From contig JALIRH010000030.1 of the NCBI GenBank assembly GCA_023055505.1, positions 8,924,001 to 8,988,000 of the forward strand: a stretch of DNA of 64,000 nucleotides, read 5' to 3'. The position numbers and the translations under genes were made by a program. How positions within the stretch are numbered: the first letter of the stretch is position 1; every line of letters begins with the position of its first letter. This stretch comes from Callipepla californica brunnescens. Lineage: Eukaryota; Chordata; Aves; Galliformes; Odontophoridae. This document shows positions 36,511 to 50,262 of the stretch, in pieces. The notes beneath the pieces are model-generated. The model searched no databases. It was given only the letters and a program-made list of their open reading frames with translations, and was not told the origin of the DNA.

Positions 36511-39466
36511 GGGCCTTAGGAATCAATGGGGCCATCGGTTCAAACGGACCATAGGAATCAATGGGGCCTTAGGGATCAATGGGACCATAGGAATCAATGG
36601 GGCCATAGGAATCAGTGGGGCCATAGGGATCAATGGGGCTATAGGAATCAATGGGGCCTAAGGAATCAAAGGGGCCATAGGAATCAATGGGGCCATAGGA
36701 ATCAAACGGGCCATAGTCATCAATGGGGCCATAGAACTCCCTGGGGCCATAGAACTCAATGGGGCCTTAGAACTCAATGGGGTTATAGGGATCAATAGGG
36801 CTATAGGGATCAATGGAGCCATAGAACTCAATGGGGCCTTAGAGATCAATGGGGACATAGAGATCAATGGGGCCTTAGGAATCAATGGGGCCATAGGAAT
36901 CAGTGGAGCCATAGAACTCAATGGGGCCATAGGGATCAAGGCGGCCATAGGATTCAATGGGGCCATAGGAATCAATTGGGCCATAAGGAACAATTGGGTC
37001 AAAGAACTCTATGGGGCCTTAGGTATCAATGGGGCCATAGGGATCAATTGGGCCTTAGAGCTCAATGGGGCCATAGGAATCAATGGGGCCATAGAACTCA
37101 ATGGGGCCATTGGGATCAATGGGGCCACAGAGATCAATGGCGCCGTAGGAATCAATGGGGCCATAGGGATCAATGGAACCATAGGGATCAATGGGGCCAT
37201 AGGAATCAATGTGGCCATAGGAATCAGTGGGGCCATAGAACTCAATCGGGCCTTAGGGGTCAATTGGACCATAGGAATCAGTGGGGCCATAGGGATCAAT
37301 GGGGCCACTGGGATCAATGGGACCATAGGTTTCAAAGGGGCCATAGGAATCAGTGGGGCCATAGAACTCAATGGGGCCATAGGGATCAATGGGGCCATAG
37401 TCATCAAAGGGGCCATTGGAATCAATGGGACCATAGGAATTAATGGGGCCATAGGAATCAATGGCACCATAGGAATCAATGGGGCCATTGGAATCAGTGG
37501 GGCCATAGGGATCAATGGGGCCACAAGAATCAATGGGGCCAGAGGAATCAATGGGGCCATAGGAATCAATTGGGCCATAGGGATCAATGGGGCCATAGGG
37601 ATCAATAAGGCCATAGGAATTCATGCGGCCATAGAACTCAATGGGGCAATAGGGATCAATGAAGCCATAGGGATCAATGGGGCCATAGCAATCAATGGAG
37701 CCATAGAAAATCAATGGGGCCATAGGGATCAATGGGGCCATGGGGTTCAATGGGACCATAGGAATGAATGGGGCCATAGGGATCAATGGGACCATAGGAA
37801 TCAATGGAGCCATAGGAATCAGTGGGGCCATAGGGATCAATGGGGCTATAGGAATCAATGGGGCCTAAGGAATCAAAGGGGCCATAGGAATCAATGGGGC
37901 CATAGGAATCAAACGGGCCATAGTCATCAATGGGGCCATAGAACTCAATGGGGCCATAGGGATCAATGGGGCCTTAGGAATAAATGGGGCCATAGGAATC
38001 AATGGGGCCATAGGAACCAATGGGGCATTAGGGATCAATGGGGCCATAGAACTCAATGGGGCCTTCGAACTCTATGGGGCCATAGGGATCAATCGGGCAA
38101 TAGGGATCAATGGAGCCGTAGAACTCAATGGGGCCTTAGGGACTAATGGGGCCGTAGAAATCAAGTGGGCCATAGAACTCAATGGGGCCATTGGAATCAA
38201 TGTGACCATAGAACTCATTGGGGGCATAAAAATCAATGGGGCCACAGGAATCAATGGGACCATAGGGATCAATGGGGCCATAGGAATCAATGGAGACATA
38301 GAAAATCAATTGGGCCATAGGGATCAATGGGTCCATAGAGATCGATGGGACCATAGGAATCAATGGGGCCATAGGGATCAGTTGGGCCATAGGGATCAAT
38401 GGGGCCATAGGAATCAGTGAGGCCATAGGGATCAATGGGGCCACAGGAATCAATGGGGCCATAGGAATCAATATGGACATAGCAAGTAATGTTGCTATAG
38501 GGATCAGTGGGGCCATAGGAATCAGTGGGGCCATAGAAATCAGTGGGACCATAGGGATCAGTGGGGCCATAAGGATCAATGGGTCCATAGGGATCGATGG
38601 GGCCATAGAACTCAATGGGGCCATAGAACACAATGGGACCATAGAACACAATGGGAACATGGGGATCAATGGGGCCACAGGAATCAATGGGGCCATATGG
38701 ATCAATGGGAGCATAAAATTCTATGGGGCATAGAACTCAATGAGGCCATAGGAATCAATGGGGCCATATGAATCAATGGGGCCATAGGAATCAATGGGGC
38801 CATAGAACTCAAAGGAGCCATAGAACTCAATGGGGCCATAGGGATCAATGGAGCCATAGAACTCACTGGGGCCATAGGAATGAATGGGGTCAAAGGAATC
38901 AATGGGGCCATAGGGATCAATGGGGCCATAGGGATCAATGGGGCCATAGAACTCAATTGGGCCATTGGGATCAATGCCGCCATAGGAATCAATGGGGCCA
39001 TAGGAATCAGTGGGGCCATAGGGATCAATGGGGCCACTGGGATCAATGGGACCATAGGTTTCAAAGGGGCCATAGGAATCAGTATGGCCATAGAACTCAA
39101 TGGGGCCATAGGGATCAATGGGGCCATAGTCATCAAAGGGGCCATAGAGCTCAATGGTGCCATAGGGATCAATGGGGCCATAGAACTCAATGGGGCCATA
39201 GGAATCAATGGGACCATAGGAATCAATGGGGCCATAGGGATCAATGGCACCATAGGAATCAATGGTGCCATTGGAATCAGTGGGGCCATAGGGATCAATG
39301 GGGCCACAAGAATCAATGGGGCCAGAGGAATCAATGGGGCCATAGGAATCAATTGGGCCATAGGGATCAATGGGGCCATAGGGATCAATGGGGCCATAGG
39401 AATCAATGGAGCCATAGAAAATCAATGGGGCCATAGGGATCAATGGGGCAATAGGGTTCAATGGGA

Positions 39467-42400
39467 CCATAGGAATCAATGGGGCCATAGGAATCAGTGG
39501 GGCCATAGGGATCAATGGGGCTATAGGAATCAATGGGGCCTAAGGAATCAAAGGGGCCATAGGAATCAATGGGGCCATAGGAATCAAACGGGCCATAGTC
39601 ATCAATGGGGCCATAGAACTCAATGGGGCCATAGGGATCAATGGGGCCTTAGGAATAAATGGGGCAATAGGAATCAATGTGGCCATAGGGATCAATGGAG
39701 CCATAGAACTCAATGGGGCCTTAGAGATCAATGGGGACATAGGGATCAATGGGGACATAGGTATCAATGGGGCCATAGGAATCAATGGGGCCATAGGAAT
39801 CAGTGGGGCCATAGAACTCAATGGGGCCATAGGGATCAAGGGGGCCATAGGATTCAATGGGGCCATAGGAATCAATTGGGCCATAGGGATCAATTGGTCC
39901 AAAGAACTCAAAGGGGCCTTAGGTATCAATGGGGCCATAGGGATCAATTGGGCCTAAGAGCTCAATGGGGCCATAGGAATCAATGGGGCCATAGAACTCA
40001 ATGGGGCCATTGGGATCAATGGGGCCGCAGCGATCAATGGGGCCGTAGGAATCAATGGGGCCATAGGGATCAATGGAACCATAGGGATCAATGGGGCCAT
40101 AGAAATCAATGTGGCCATAGGAATCAGTGGGGCCATAGAACTCAATCGGGCCATAGGGATCAATGGGACCATAGGAATCAATGGGGCCATAGGAATCAGT
40201 GGGGCCATAGGGATCAATGTGGCCACTGGGATCAATGGGGCCATAGGTTTCAATGGGGCCATAGGAATCAATCGGGCCATAGGGATCAATTGGGCCATAG
40301 GGATCAATGGGGCCATAGTCATAAAATGGGGCCATAGAGCTCAATGGTTCCATAGGGATCAATGGGGCCATAGGAATCAATGGGGCCATAGGAATCAATG
40401 GGGCCTTAGGGGTCAAAGGGGCCATAGAACTCAAAGGGGCCATAGGAATCAATGGGACCGTAGGAATCAATGGGGCCATAGGGATTAATGGCACCATAGG
40501 AATGAATGGGGCCATAGGAATCAGTGGGGCCATAGGGATCAATGGGGCCACAAGAATCAATGGGGCCAGAGGAATCAATGGGGCCATAGAACTCAATGGG
40601 GCAATAGGGATCAATGAAGCCATAGGAATCAATGGGGCCATAGGGATCAATGGGGCCATAGGGATCAATGGGGCAATAGGGTTCAATGGGACCATAGGAA
40701 TCAATGGGGCCATAGGGATCAATTGGGCCTAAGAGCTCAATGGGGCCATAGGAATCAATGGGGCCATAGAACTCAATGGGGCCATTGGGATCAATGGGGC
40801 CACAGCGATCAATGGGGCCGTAGGAATCAATGGGGCCATAGGGATCAATGGAACCATAGGGATCAATGGGGCCATAGAAATCAATGTGGCCATAAGAATC
40901 AGTGGGGCCATAGAACTCAATCGGGCCATAGGGATCAATGGGACCATAGGAATCAATGGGGCCATAGGAATCAGTGGGGCCATAGGGATCAATGGCGCCA
41001 CTGGGATCAATGGGGCCATAGGTTTCAATGGGGCCATAGGAATCAATCGGGCCATAGGGATCAATTGGGCCATAGGGATCAATGGGGCCATAGTCATAAA
41101 ATGGGGCCATAGAGCTCAATGGTTCCATAGGGATCAATGGGGCCATAGGGATCAATGGGACCATAGGAATCAATGGGGCCATAGGGATTAATGGGACCAT
41201 AGGAATCAATGGGGCCATAGGAATCAGTGGGGCCATAGGGATCAATGGGGTTATAGGAATCAATGGGGCCTAAGGAATCAATGGGGCCATAGGAATCAAT
41301 GGGGCCGTAGGAATCAAACGGGCCATAGTCATCAATTGGGCCATAGAACTCAATGGGGCCATCGGGATCAATGGGGCCTTAGGAACAAATGGGGCCATAG
41401 GAATCAATGGGGCCATAGGGATCAAAGTGGCCATAGAACTCAATGGGGCCTTAGAACTCAATGTGGTCCTAGGGATCAATAGGGCTATAGGGATCAATGG
41501 AGCCATAGAACTCAATGGGGCCTTAGAGATCAATGGGGACATAGGGATCAATGGGGCCATAGGAATCAATGGGGCCATAGGAATCAGTGGGGCCATAGAT
41601 CTCAATGGGGCCATAGGGATCAAGGGGGCCATAGGATTCAATGGGGCCATAGGAATCAATTGGGCCATAGGGATCAATTGGGCCAAAGAACTCAATGGGG
41701 CCTTAAGTATCAATGGGGCCATAGGGATCAATTGGGCCTAAGAGCTCAATGGGGCCATAGGAATCAGTGGGGCCATAGAACTCAATGGGGCCATTGGGAT
41801 CAATGCGGCAACAGCGATCAATGGGGCCGTAGGAATCAATGGGGCCATAGGGATCAATGGAACCATAGGGATCAATGGGGCCATAGGAATCAGTGGGGCC
41901 ATAGGGATCAGTGGGGCAATTGGGATCAATAGGACCATAGGTATCAGTGGGGCCATAGGGATCAATGGGGCCATAGTCATCAATGGGGCCATAGAGCTCA
42001 ATGGTGCCATAGGGATCAATGGGGCCATAGGAATGAATGGGGCCATAGGAATCAATGGGGCCTTAGGGGTCAAAGTGGCCATAGAACTCAATGGTGCCAA
42101 AGGAATCAATGGGGCCATAGGAATCAATGGGGCCATAGTCATTACTGGGGCCATAGAGCTCAATTGTGCCATAGGGATCACTGGGGCCATAGCAATCAAT
42201 GGGGCATAGGAATCAATGGGGCCATAGGGATCAAAGGGGCCATAGAACTCAATGGGGACTTAGAACTCAATGGGGCCATAGGGATCAAAGGGGCCATAGA
42301 ACTCAATGGGGACTTAGAACTCAAAGGGGTTTTAGAGATCAATGGGGCCATAGAACTCAGTGGGGCCATAGGAATCAATGGAGCCATAGAAAATCAAGGG

Positions 42401-44864
42401 GCCATAGGGATCAATGGTACCATAGGAATCAATGGGGCCTTAGGGATCAATGGCACCATAGGAATCAATGGGGCCATAGGAATCAGTGGGGCCACAGGGA
42501 TCAATGGGGCCACAGGAATCAATGGGGCCAGAGGAATCAATGGGGCCATAGGAATCAATGGGGCCATAGGAATCAGTGGGGCCACAGGGATCAATGGGGC
42601 CACAGGAATCAATGGGGCCAGAGGAATCAATGGGGCCATAGGAATCAATGGGGCCATAGGGATCAATGGGGCCATAGGGATCAATAAGGCCATAAGAATT
42701 CATGCGGCCATAGAACTCAATGGGGCAATAGAGATCAATGAAGCAATAGGGATCAATGGGGCCATTGGGATCAATGGGGCCATAGGAATTAATGGGGCCA
42801 TAAAGATTAATGGGGCCATATGGATCAATGGAACCATAGGGATCAATGGGGCCTTAGGAATCAATGGGGCCTTAGGAATCAGTTGGGCCATAGAACTCAA
42901 TGGGGCCATAGGGATCAATGGGACCATAGGATTCAATGGGGCATAGGAATCAGTGGTGCCATTGGGATCAATGGGGCCAGAGGAATCAATGGGGTCATAC
43001 GAATCAATTGGGCCATAAGGATCAATGGGGCCATAGGGATCAATGGGGCCATAGGGATCAATGGGGCATAGGTATCAAAGGGGCCATAGGAATCAATAAG
43101 TCCATTGGAATCAATAGGGTCATAGAACTCAAAGGGGCCATAGGAATCAATGGGACCATAGGAATTAAAGGGGCCATATAACTAAGAGTGGCCATAGGGA
43201 TCAATGGGGCCATAGGGAATAATGGGGCAATAGGAATCAATGGGGCCATAGGGATCAATGGGGCCACAGCGATTAATGGGGCCACAAAAATCAATGGGGC
43301 CATAGGAATTAAAGGGACTATAGGGATCAATGTGGCCATAGGGATCAGCGGGGCCATAGGAATCAATGGGGTCATAGGAATCTATGGGGCCATAAGGATC
43401 AATGAGGCCATAAGGATCAATGGGACCATAGGGATCAAATGGGCCATAGGAATCAAAGGAACCATAGCGATCAATGTGGCCATAGAACTCATTGTGGCCA
43501 TAAAAATCAATGCGGCCACAAGAATCAATGGGACCAAAGGGATCAATGTGGCCATAGGAATCAATGGAGCCATAGAAAATCAGTGTGACCCTAGGGATAA
43601 ATGGGGCCATAGGGATCAATGGGACCACAGGAATCAATGGGGTCATAGGGATCAATGGGACCACAGGAATCAATGGGGCCATAGGAATCAGAGGGGCCAT
43701 AGGGATCAATGGGGCCATAGGAATCAATGGGGCCAAATGAATCAATGGGGCCATTGGAATCAATGGGGCCATAGGAATCAATGGAGCCATAGTCATAAAT
43801 GGGTCCATAGAACTCAATGGGGCCGTAGGGATCAATGGGGCCATAGGAATCAATGGGGCCATAGGAATCAATGGGGCCATAGGGATCAAAGGGCCATAGA
43901 ACTCAACGGGGCCATAGGAATCAATGTGGCCATAGAACTCAATGGGGCCATAGGAATCAATGGGGCCATAGGAATCAATGGGGCCATAGAACTCAATGGG
44001 GCCATAGGAATCAATGGAGCCATAGAAAATCAAGGGGCCATAGGAATCAATGGGGCCAAAGGAATCAATGGGGCCATAGGAATCAATGGGGCCATAGGGA
44101 TCAATGGCACCATTGTAATCAATGGTGTCATAGGAATCAATGGGGCCATAGTGGTCAATGTGGCCACAGGAATCAATGGGGCCACAGGAATCAATGGGGC
44201 CATAGGAATCAATGGGGCCATAGGGATCAATGGGGCCTTAGGGATCAATAATGCCATAGGAATTCATGCGGCCTTAGAACTCAATGGGGCAATAGGGATC
44301 AATGAAGCCATAGGGATCAATGGGACCAAAGGGATCAATGTGGCCATAGGAATCAATGGAGCCATAGAAAATCAGGGTGACTCTAGGGATAAATGGGGCC
44401 ATAGGGATCAATGGGACCATAGGAATCAATGGGGTCATAGGGATCAATGGGACCATAGGAATCAATGTGGCCATAGGAATCAGAGGGGCCATAGGGATCA
44501 AAGGGCCATAGGAATCAATGGGGCCAAAGGAATCAATGGGGCCGTAGGGATCAATGGGGCCATAGGAATCAATGGGGCCATAGGAATCAATGGGGCCATA
44601 GGGATCAAATGGCCATAGAACTCAACGGGTCCATAGGAATCAATGTGGCCATAGAACTCAATGGGGCCATAGGAATCAATGGGGCCATAGGAATCAATGG
44701 GGCCATAGAACTCAATGGGGCCATAGGAATCAATGGAGCCATAGAAAATCAAGGGGCCATAGGAATCAATGGGGCCAAAGGAATCAATGGTGTCATAGGA
44801 ATCAATGGGGCCATAGTGGTCAATGTGGCCACAGGAATCAATGGGGCCACAGGAATCAATGGGG
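39467..44864. repeat. 5,398-bp tandem duplication, copy 1
   Basis: The order and sequence of units repeat at +5,398 (39541 with 44939, 43066 with 48464). Matching starts at 39467, where the preceding base differs from the partner (A at 39466, G at 44864). At least one substitution exists: GGGATTAATG near 41188 against GGGATCAATG near 46586. The length is two short of 300 x 18. Confidence 0.9.
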
Positions 44865-47800
44865 CCATAGGAATCAATGGGGCCATAGGAATCAGTGGGG
44901 CCATAGGGATCAATGGGGCTATAGGAATCAATGGGGCCTAAGGAATCAAAGGGGCCATAGGAATCAATGGGGCCATAGGAATCAAACGGGCCATAGTCAT
45001 CAATGGGGCCATAGAACTCAATGGGGCCATAGGGATCAATGGGGCCTTAGGAATAAATGGGGCAATAGGAATCAATGTGGCCATAGGGATCAATGGAGCC
45101 ATAGAACTCAATGGGGCCTTAGAGATCAATGGGGACATAGGGATCAATGGGGACATAGGTATCAATGGGGCCATAGGAATCAATGGGGCCATAGGAATCA
45201 GTGGGGCCATAGAACTCAATGGGGCCATAGGGATCAAGGGGGCCATAGGATTCAATGGGGCCATAGGAATCAATTGGGCCATAGGGATCAATTGGTCCAA
45301 AGAACTCAAAGGGGCCTTAGGTATCAATGGGGCCATAGGGATCAATTGGGCCTAAGAGCTCAATGGGGCCATAGGAATCAATGGGGCCATAGAACTCAAT
45401 GGGGCCATTGGGATCAATGGGGCCGCAGCGATCAATGGGGCCGTAGGAATCAATGGGGCCATAGGGATCAATGGAACCATAGGGATCAATGGGGCCATAG
45501 AAATCAATGTGGCCATAGGAATCAGTGGGGCCATAGAACTCAATCGGGCCATAGGGATCAATGGGACCATAGGAATCAATGGGGCCATAGGAATCAGTGG
45601 GGCCATAGGGATCAATGTGGCCACTGGGATCAATGGGGCCATAGGTTTCAATGGGGCCATAGGAATCAATCGGGCCATAGGGATCAATTGGGCCATAGGG
45701 ATCAATGGGGCCATAGTCATAAAATGGGGCCATAGAGCTCAATGGTTCCATAGGGATCAATGGGGCCATAGGAATCAATGGGGCCATAGGAATCAATGGG
45801 GCCTTAGGGGTCAAAGGGGCCATAGAACTCAAAGGGGCCATAGGAATCAATGGGACCGTAGGAATCAATGGGGCCATAGGGATTAATGGCACCATAGGAA
45901 TGAATGGGGCCATAGGAATCAGTGGGGCCATAGGGATCAATGGGGCCACAAGAATCAATGGGGCCAGAGGAATCAATGGGGCCATAGAACTCAATGGGGC
46001 AATAGGGATCAATGAAGCCATAGGAATCAATGGGGCCATAGGGATCAATGGGGCCATAGGGATCAATGGGGCAATAGGGTTCAATGGGACCATAGGAATC
46101 AATGGGGCCATAGGGATCAATTGGGCCTAAGAGCTCAATGGGGCCATAGGAATCAATGGGGCCATAGAACTCAATGGGGCCATTGGGATCAATGGGGCCA
46201 CAGCGATCAATGGGGCCGTAGGAATCAATGGGGCCATAGGGATCAATGGAACCATAGGGATCAATGGGGCCATAGAAATCAATGTGGCCATAAGAATCAG
46301 TGGGGCCATAGAACTCAATCGGGCCATAGGGATCAATGGGACCATAGGAATCAATGGGGCCATAGGAATCAGTGGGGCCATAGGGATCAATGGCGCCACT
46401 GGGATCAATGGGGCCATAGGTTTCAATGGGGCCATAGGAATCAATCGGGCCATAGGGATCAATTGGGCCATAGGGATCAATGGGGCCATAGTCATAAAAT
46501 GGGGCCATAGAGCTCAATGGTTCCATAGGGATCAATGGGGCCATAGGGATCAATGGGACCATAGGAATCAATGGGGCCATAGGGATCAATGGGACCATAG
46601 GAATCAATGGGGCCATAGGAATCAGTGGGGCCATAGGGATCAATGGGGTTATAGGAATCAATGGGGCCTAAGGAATCAATGGGGCCATAGGAATCAATGG
46701 GGCCGTAGGAATCAAACGGGCCATAGTCATCAATTGGGCCATAGAACTCAATGGGGCCATCGGGATCAATGGGGCCTTAGGAACAAATGGGGCCATAGGA
46801 ATCAATGGGGCCATAGGGATCAAAGTGGCCATAGAACTCAATGGGGCCTTAGAACTCAATGTGGTCCTAGGGATCAATAGGGCTATAGGGATCAATGGAG
46901 CCATAGAACTCAATGGGGCCTTAGAGATCAATGGGGACATAGGGATCAATGGGGCCATAGGAATCAATGGGGCCATAGGAATCAGTGGGGCCATAGATCT
47001 CAATGGGGCCATAGGGATCAAGGGGGCCATAGGATTCAATGGGGCCATAGGAATCAATTGGGCCATAGGGATCAATTGGGCCAAAGAACTCAATGGGGCC
47101 TTAAGTATCAATGGGGCCATAGGGATCAATTGGGCCTAAGAGCTCAATGGGGCCATAGGAATCAGTGGGGCCATAGAACTCAATGGGGCCATTGGGATCA
47201 ATGCGGCAACAGCGATCAATGGGGCCGTAGGAATCAATGGGGCCATAGGGATCAATGGAACCATAGGGATCAATGGGGCCATAGGAATCAGTGGGGCCAT
47301 AGGGATCAGTGGGGCAATTGGGATCAATAGGACCATAGGTATCAGTGGGGCCATAGGGATCAATGGGGCCATAGTCATCAATGGGGCCATAGAGCTCAAT
47401 GGTGCCATAGGGATCAATGGGGCCATAGGAATGAATGGGGCCATAGGAATCAATGGGGCCTTAGGGGTCAAAGTGGCCATAGAACTCAATGGTGCCAAAG
47501 GAATCAATGGGGCCATAGGAATCAATGGGGCCATAGTCATTACTGGGGCCATAGAGCTCAATTGTGCCATAGGGATCACTGGGGCCATAGCAATCAATGG
47601 GGCATAGGAATCAATGGGGCCATAGGGATCAAAGGGGCCATAGAACTCAATGGGGACTTAGAACTCAATGGGGCCATAGGGATCAAAGGGGCCATAGAAC
47701 TCAATGGGGACTTAGAACTCAAAGGGGTTTTAGAGATCAATGGGGCCATAGAACTCAGTGGGGCCATAGGAATCAATGGAGCCATAGAAAATCAAGGGGC

Positions 47801-50262
47801 CATAGGGATCAATGGTACCATAGGAATCAATGGGGCCTTAGGGATCAATGGCACCATAGGAATCAATGGGGCCATAGGAATCAGTGGGGCCACAGGGATC
47901 AATGGGGCCACAGGAATCAATGGGGCCAGAGGAATCAATGGGGCCATAGGAATCAATGGGGCCATAGGAATCAGTGGGGCCACAGGGATCAATGGGGCCA
48001 CAGGAATCAATGGGGCCAGAGGAATCAATGGGGCCATAGGAATCAATGGGGCCATAGGGATCAATGGGGCCATAGGGATCAATAAGGCCATAAGAATTCA
48101 TGCGGCCATAGAACTCAATGGGGCAATAGAGATCAATGAAGCAATAGGGATCAATGGGGCCATTGGGATCAATGGGGCCATAGGAATTAATGGGGCCATA
48201 AAGATTAATGGGGCCATATGGATCAATGGAACCATAGGGATCAATGGGGCCTTAGGAATCAATGGGGCCTTAGGAATCAGTTGGGCCATAGAACTCAATG
48301 GGGCCATAGGGATCAATGGGACCATAGGATTCAATGGGGCATAGGAATCAGTGGTGCCATTGGGATCAATGGGGCCAGAGGAATCAATGGGGTCATACGA
48401 ATCAATTGGGCCATAAGGATCAATGGGGCCATAGGGATCAATGGGGCCATAGGGATCAATGGGGCATAGGTATCAAAGGGGCCATAGGAATCAATAAGTC
48501 CATTGGAATCAATAGGGTCATAGAACTCAAAGGGGCCATAGGAATCAATGGGACCATAGGAATTAAAGGGGCCATATAACTAAGAGTGGCCATAGGGATC
48601 AATGGGGCCATAGGGAATAATGGGGCAATAGGAATCAATGGGGCCATAGGGATCAATGGGGCCACAGCGATTAATGGGGCCACAAAAATCAATGGGGCCA
48701 TAGGAATTAAAGGGACTATAGGGATCAATGTGGCCATAGGGATCAGCGGGGCCATAGGAATCAATGGGGTCATAGGAATCTATGGGGCCATAAGGATCAA
48801 TGAGGCCATAAGGATCAATGGGACCATAGGGATCAAATGGGCCATAGGAATCAAAGGAACCATAGCGATCAATGTGGCCATAGAACTCATTGTGGCCATA
48901 AAAATCAATGCGGCCACAAGAATCAATGGGACCAAAGGGATCAATGTGGCCATAGGAATCAATGGAGCCATAGAAAATCAGTGTGACCCTAGGGATAAAT
49001 GGGGCCATAGGGATCAATGGGACCACAGGAATCAATGGGGTCATAGGGATCAATGGGACCACAGGAATCAATGGGGCCATAGGAATCAGAGGGGCCATAG
49101 GGATCAATGGGGCCATAGGAATCAATGGGGCCAAATGAATCAATGGGGCCATTGGAATCAATGGGGCCATAGGAATCAATGGAGCCATAGTCATAAATGG
49201 GTCCATAGAACTCAATGGGGCCGTAGGGATCAATGGGGCCATAGGAATCAATGGGGCCATAGGAATCAATGGGGCCATAGGGATCAAAGGGCCATAGAAC
49301 TCAACGGGGCCATAGGAATCAATGTGGCCATAGAACTCAATGGGGCCATAGGAATCAATGGGGCCATAGGAATCAATGGGGCCATAGAACTCAATGGGGC
49401 CATAGGAATCAATGGAGCCATAGAAAATCAAGGGGCCATAGGAATCAATGGGGCCAAAGGAATCAATGGGGCCATAGGAATCAATGGGGCCATAGGGATC
49501 AATGGCACCATTGTAATCAATGGTGTCATAGGAATCAATGGGGCCATAGTGGTCAATGTGGCCACAGGAATCAATGGGGCCACAGGAATCAATGGGGCCA
49601 TAGGAATCAATGGGGCCATAGGGATCAATGGGGCCTTAGGGATCAATAATGCCATAGGAATTCATGCGGCCTTAGAACTCAATGGGGCAATAGGGATCAA
49701 TGAAGCCATAGGGATCAATGGGACCAAAGGGATCAATGTGGCCATAGGAATCAATGGAGCCATAGAAAATCAGGGTGACTCTAGGGATAAATGGGGCCAT
49801 AGGGATCAATGGGACCATAGGAATCAATGGGGTCATAGGGATCAATGGGACCATAGGAATCAATGTGGCCATAGGAATCAGAGGGGCCATAGGGATCAAA
49901 GGGCCATAGGAATCAATGGGGCCAAAGGAATCAATGGGGCCGTAGGGATCAATGGGGCCATAGGAATCAATGGGGCCATAGGAATCAATGGGGCCATAGG
50001 GATCAAATGGCCATAGAACTCAACGGGTCCATAGGAATCAATGTGGCCATAGAACTCAATGGGGCCATAGGAATCAATGGGGCCATAGGAATCAATGGGG
50101 CCATAGAACTCAATGGGGCCATAGGAATCAATGGAGCCATAGAAAATCAAGGGGCCATAGGAATCAATGGGGCCAAAGGAATCAATGGTGTCATAGGAAT
50201 CAATGGGGCCATAGTGGTCAATGTGGCCACAGGAATCAATGGGGCCACAGGAATCAATGGGG
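44865..50262. repeat. 5,398-bp tandem duplication, copy 2
   Basis: Second copy adjoining the first. The end is set within about 35 bp by divergence after 50262, where GGGATC replaces the GGAATC expected from the start of copy 2. Confidence 0.88.

Noticed and set aside
32327..36661. 1,444-codon plus-strand ORF of GINGAI hexapeptides
   Set aside because: An 18-bp unit is a multiple of three and has a stop in only one frame per strand, so four frames stay open by construction. There is no start context, splice signal, codon bias or non-repetitive domain.
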